Source: CAVTUU01 sp045804965
Lineage (GTDB): Bacteria; Chloroflexota; Chloroflexia; Thermomicrobiales; UBA6265
Direction of reading: 5' to 3'
Assembly: GCA_045804965.1 (NCBI GenBank)
Contig: JBJMMD010000009.1
Span: forward strand, 124,001 to 188,000
Length of the DNA stretch: 64,000 nucleotides
Every line of letters starts with the position of its first letter. Position 1 is the stretch's first letter. Of this stretch, positions 61,412-64,000 are shown piece after piece. Both the position numbers and the translations under genes were made by a program. The notes below the pieces were generated by a model that saw nothing but the letters and a program-made list of their open reading frames with translations, did not search any database and had not been told where the DNA came from.

Positions 61412-61427
61412 CGCACAGTAAAGTGCG
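61412..61427. promoter_or_regulatory. Inverted repeat in the divergent SnoaL/HxlR promoter region
   Basis: CGCAC-AGTAAA-GTGCG, extendable by one or two bases on each side, 17 bp before the HxlR start codon. A likely HxlR operator. Confidence 0.5.
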
Positions 61428-61443
61428 TTACCCACGAGGAAGT

Positions 61444-61797
61444 ATGTCCAAGACGTACACGCCTTCATCGGCTGCCCAAGACGTAGAAGCAGCTCTTCGC
61501 CTCCTCGAAGGTCGCTGGAAGCTGGTCATCCTGTTCCACCTCTTCGGGGGCACCGTGTTGCGCTTCTCGGAGCTTGAGCGCGCGATCCCCACCATTACCC
61601 AAAAGATGCTCGGCCAGCAGTTGCGCCAAATGGAAGCCGACGGCATTGTCGCGCGGAAGGTCTACGCTCAGATTCCGCCCAAGGTGGAATACAGTCTCAC
61701 GGAGTGGGGGCAGGCTCTGTGTCCGGCGCTTGACGCCATCCTGACATGGGCCGAGCTCCGGCAACCGCCAGACGAGGATCATGGAAGACGAGCATAG
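61444..61797 (+). CDS. HxlR-family transcriptional regulator
   Basis: 117 residues. Winged-helix HxlR pattern: VEAALRLLEGRWKLVILFHLFGGTVLRFSELERAIPTITQKMLGQQLRQMEADGIVARKVY, ending in PKVEYSLTEWGQAL. The conserved family Cys at the N-terminus is absent, so it may not be thiol-responsive. ATG 61444 after GAGGA. Probably represses the divergent SnoaL gene. Confidence 0.9.
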   Translation: MSKTYTPSSAAQDVEAALRLLEGRWKLVILFHLFGGTVLRFSELERAIPTITQKMLGQQLRQMEADGIVARKVYAQIPPKVEYSLTEWGQALCPALDAILTWAELRQPPDEDHGRRA

Positions 61798-61812
61798 CCA
61801 TCGGTCCGCGGC

Positions 61813-62502
61813 TTAACTCGCCGAGCGCACACCGACTTCGTCGAGGCGGCGCAAGAGGTCGGCGGGGTCGTCATAGACTTGGTAGGCGCCGGCCACCTCG
61901 AGTTCGGCTCGGCCGTACCCGCCGGACAGCAATCCGACCCCAAGCGCCCGAGCGCGACGGGCCGCCAGCAGGTCCCAGACGCTATCGCCGACTACGATTG
62001 AATTGGCGATGTCGACCCCGAGCCGGTCGGCGGCGGCCAGGAAGAGATCGGGATCTGGTTTCGCATACGGCACTTGATCCCGCGTGACCACCGGCACCGT
62101 TGTCGGCACGCCAAGCGTCTCCAGCACCGGCCGCGCGACCTCCTCGCGGCCGCTCGTCGCGATCGCCCAGGGAACGCCGCACGAGGTCAGTGTGGTCAGG
62201 AGTTCGCCGGCGCCGGGAAGCGGCCGGACCTGACCGGCGAGTTGGATGTATGCCTGCGTGTGCAGGGTTTGCAGCCGAGTCGCCTCTTCGGAAGTGACGG
62301 GACGTTCGGTTTCTCGGAGGAGAGCCTTGACGAAGAGACCGCCGCTCATGCCGATGCGGCGGTGGATCCGCCAGACGGCAAGCTCGATCCCGACCTCTTC
62401 CAGCGCCTGTCTCCAGGCGAGAACATGCTGATAAACACTGTCGACCAAGGTGCCGTCCAAGTCGAACAGAAACGCCGGACCCCGATTCCGTGCACTGCTC
62501 AC
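61813..62502 (-). CDS. HAD-superfamily phosphatase (phosphoglycolate phosphatase/beta-PGM-like)
   Basis: 229 residues. Motif I FLFDLDGTLVDS with nucleophile Asp; motif II WAIATSGREE; motif III and the acidic pair in YAKPDPDLFLAAADRLGVD and IVVGDSVWDLLAAR. The cap is helical, as in the beta-phosphoglucomutase/Gph group. Substrate unknown. Its 3' end is duplicated at 60855-60993. Confidence 0.92.
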   Translation of the reverse strand: MSSARNRGPAFLFDLDGTLVDSVYQHVLAWRQALEEVGIELAVWRIHRRIGMSGGLFVKALLRETERPVTSEEATRLQTLHTQAYIQLAGQVRPLPGAGELLTTLTSCGVPWAIATSGREEVARPVLETLGVPTTVPVVTRDQVPYAKPDPDLFLAAADRLGVDIANSIVVGDSVWDLLAARRARALGVGLLSGGYGRAELEVAGAYQVYDDPADLLRRLDEVGVRSAS

Positions 62503-62537
62503 TGTCTCACCGCCTCTTGATGCGAAAGTTGCGAAGG

Positions 62538-63149
62538 TCAGCCAGAGCTGACGACCATGTCGAACGACGAGGGAGGTCGGATCCGCGTGAAATAGAAATC
62601 CTCCGCCTCATCCCACAGCGCGTGCCAGGAATCCATGAACGTTTGACCTTCTCTGGCAACGAGGCGATGTCGACGCGCGAGGTCGTCTGGAAGTTCGACA
62701 AGAATCTTGAATTCGACGATGTCCTGAAGCTCCGGCCGCGCGGAATAGATGCCATCGACAATGATCACGTCCGCAGGCTCACGGCTGATCGTGTGCGCTG
62801 CCAAACCGATGCCCGTTTCGAAGTTGAACGGATGCCACGTTGCGCTCCGTCCCGCGAGCAAAGGGTCCAGCGCCTCGGTCTTGAGTCGCTGCCAGTCGAT
62901 GCACTCGTCTACCTTTTGTTTGGCCGAACGTTGGGCCCAGTCGGCATCGATACCTCCAGAGTAGAAATCGTCACCCTCGACCACGGTTCCCCCCACGCGG
63001 GCGGCGACGTGTCGCGCGAGTGTCGACTTCCCTGAACCGCTTCGCCCATCGAATGCAATGAGGATCGGCGGACGGCGTATGGTCATCAGTCGCCGGATTT
63101 CCGCGACGATCGCGTCTCCGGCTGATGACGCGTGAGGGGCATTGGTCAC
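62538..63149 (-). CDS. Uridine-kinase-like P-loop kinase
   Basis: 203 residues. P-loop AFDGRSGSGKSTLARHVA, then VVEGDDFYSGG, and VIIVDGIYSARPEL as a Walker-B-like strand; ARRHRLVAREGQ supplies lid Arg residues. The pattern fits the uridine kinase/phosphoribulokinase-like group; the substrate (a nucleoside or other small molecule) is not certain. It is 35 bp upstream of and parallel to the HAD gene, so they may be co-transcribed. The stretch 63150-63323 shows nothing recognisable. Confidence 0.85.
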   Translation of the reverse strand: MTNAPHASSAGDAIVAEIRRLMTIRRPPILIAFDGRSGSGKSTLARHVAARVGGTVVEGDDFYSGGIDADWAQRSAKQKVDECIDWQRLKTEALDPLLAGRSATWHPFNFETGIGLAAHTISREPADVIIVDGIYSARPELQDIVEFKILVELPDDLARRHRLVAREGQTFMDSWHALWDEAEDFYFTRIRPPSSFDMVVSSG

Positions 63150-63323
63150 TTGCCCAAATCTCTCTGACTGCAGTGGTGGCGGCTGGCTTCTCGCTCAGAA
63201 CTCACAAGGACCTGCTTCGGCTAGCTGAGATACTTCGCCGGCTCGTCGATCGCTCTGTTCCATTCAGTTCACCCCGGGTCTTCGAGAGCAATTTCTCGCT
63301 CATTGCCACGTACCAGTGGACGC

Positions 63324-64000
63324 TTATGTCTGTCGCTGTTTACCGCTCAGTGGTAGCGTCGTGCGGCCCGCGAGGGAGCCGCCGTCGACGTACATGACCG
63401 AGCCGCTGATGAAGTCGGAATCGGGTGAGGCGAGGAAGAGCACGGCACGGGCGATGTCGTCTGGTTGGCCGATCCGGCCGGCAGGAATACCGGCCACGAT
63501 GGCATTGACATAATCCTCGTTGAGATCGGCGTCGGGGACCTCGATCAGCCCGGGCGCCACGGCGTTGACCGTGATCCCGTGCGGCGTGAGCTCAATGGCC
63601 ATGACCTTGGTCAACATGTTGATCGCCGCTTTCGACGCGCAATAGTGCGCGCCGCCCGGACGCCCGGAGATTGACGCGCCTGAGGATACATTGATGATCC
63701 GGCCCTTGACGCCCGCTGCGATCATCCGCTTCGCCACCACTTGCGAGAGCAGGTACACCCCTTTGACGTTGGTGTCGAAGACGGCGTCCCACTCCGCTTC
63801 GGCGAGCTCAAGGAACGCGCTGTTGGGGTAGATGCCGGCGTTGTTGACGAGCACGTCGATCGTGCCGAACTGCCCCATCGTCGTCTCGACCAAGTAATCG
63901 ATGGCGTGCCGGTCCTGCATGTCGGCGACAACCGGTAAGGCCGCAGCGCCGATTTCCTTGGCGACCGCGGCGACGCGGGAGGCGTCACGGCCGGTGACGA
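63324..64000 (-). CDS. Short-chain dehydrogenase/reductase (SDR), partial
   Basis: The frame is open to the window edge, so the N-terminus (with the TGxxxGIG motif) is missing; the visible part starts VTGRDASRVAAVAKEIGAAA. Classical SDR motifs follow: VLVNNAGIYPNS, the catalytic Ser in RIINVSSGASISG, YCASKAAINMLTK (YxxxK), PHGITVNAVAPGLI, and the C-terminal SDFISGSVMYVDGG. NAD(P)-dependent oxidoreductase; substrate unknown. Confidence 0.93.
   Translation of the reverse strand, partial: VTGRDASRVAAVAKEIGAAALPVVADMQDRHAIDYLVETTMGQFGTIDVLVNNAGIYPNSAFLELAEAEWDAVFDTNVKGVYLLSQVVAKRMIAAGVKGRIINVSSGASISGRPGGAHYCASKAAINMLTKVMAIELTPHGITVNAVAPGLIEVPDADLNEDYVNAIVAGIPAGRIGQPDDIARAVLFLASPDSDFISGSVMYVDGGSLAGRTTLPLSGKQRQT

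Noticed and set aside
1..64000. tRNA, rRNA and CRISPR arrays
   Set aside because: No T-loop-like GGTTCGAAnCC context with a cloverleaf, no rRNA core sequence and no regularly spaced direct repeats were found by eye; a dedicated scan could still reveal a tRNA.
1..64000. Alternative genetic code with TGA read as Trp, to explain the three internal TGAs
   Set aside because: TGA also serves as the normal stop of several genes here, for example pyrophosphatase and the NHL gene itself.

Overview
The window is GC-rich, densely coded bacterial chromosome. Its gene set points to the Chloroflexota, most likely a Thermomicrobia/Sphaerobacter-like lineage: a fused heme A synthase-heme O synthase, a TPR protein beside a roadblock protein and ndk, TadE/TadG secretion genes, an F420-type LLM oxidoreductase, and secreted proteins with Thr/Pro stalks. 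This placement is inferred from gene content, not from a marker tree. No rRNA, tRNA or CRISPR array was recognised.

Layout. 1-12 kb: a partial zinc alcohol dehydrogenase, a secreted calcium-repeat protein, inorganic pyrophosphatase, dnaA, a GNAT protein, a TerC protein, ctaA-ctaB, a thioredoxin/NHL protein with an in-frame TGA (candidate selenoprotein), and a MerR-type regulator. 12-20 kb: TPR protein, roadblock, ndk, dcd and an LCP cell-wall ligase, with three parS-like sites. 20-26 kb: a less GC-rich GIY-YIG/DUF6884-like pair, an interrupted secreted protein, prs-rnc, and an arginase-family enzyme. 26-29 kb: three TadE/TadG genes. 29-33 kb: a TPP riboswitch with a thiamine-precursor binding protein, a broken higA, ilvD, and a frameshifted SpoIIAA-like gene. 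33-39 kb: glycosidase-like protein, LLM oxidoreductase, YggT and a dead YggT copy, SnoaL-like protein, response regulator and methyltransferase. 39-46.5 kb: an ECF sigma/anti-sigma/ABC-2 module and a penicillin acylase, bracketed by partial copies of neighbouring gene starts. 46.5-58 kb: M20 peptidase, secreted stalk protein, membrane-anchored MutS homologue, NYN protein, ROK kinase, dapF, a REP-associated transposase and a large secreted SpaA-like protein. 58-64 kb: PNPOx-like protein, two MerR circuits with metal-type promoters, SnoaL/HxlR pair, HAD phosphatase, uridine-kinase-like protein and a partial SDR.

Three themes stand out. The first is a probable UxxC selenoprotein with a well-placed SECIS-like hairpin. 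The second is one family of GTAG-footed palindromes (REPs) spread through the window, with a matching RAYT transposase that carries a copy inside its own gene; a different palindromic repeat interrupts the alcohol dehydrogenase in frame. The third is repeated partial gene duplication: fragments of the sigma factor, the M20 peptidase, the HAD phosphatase and yggT lie near the intact genes.
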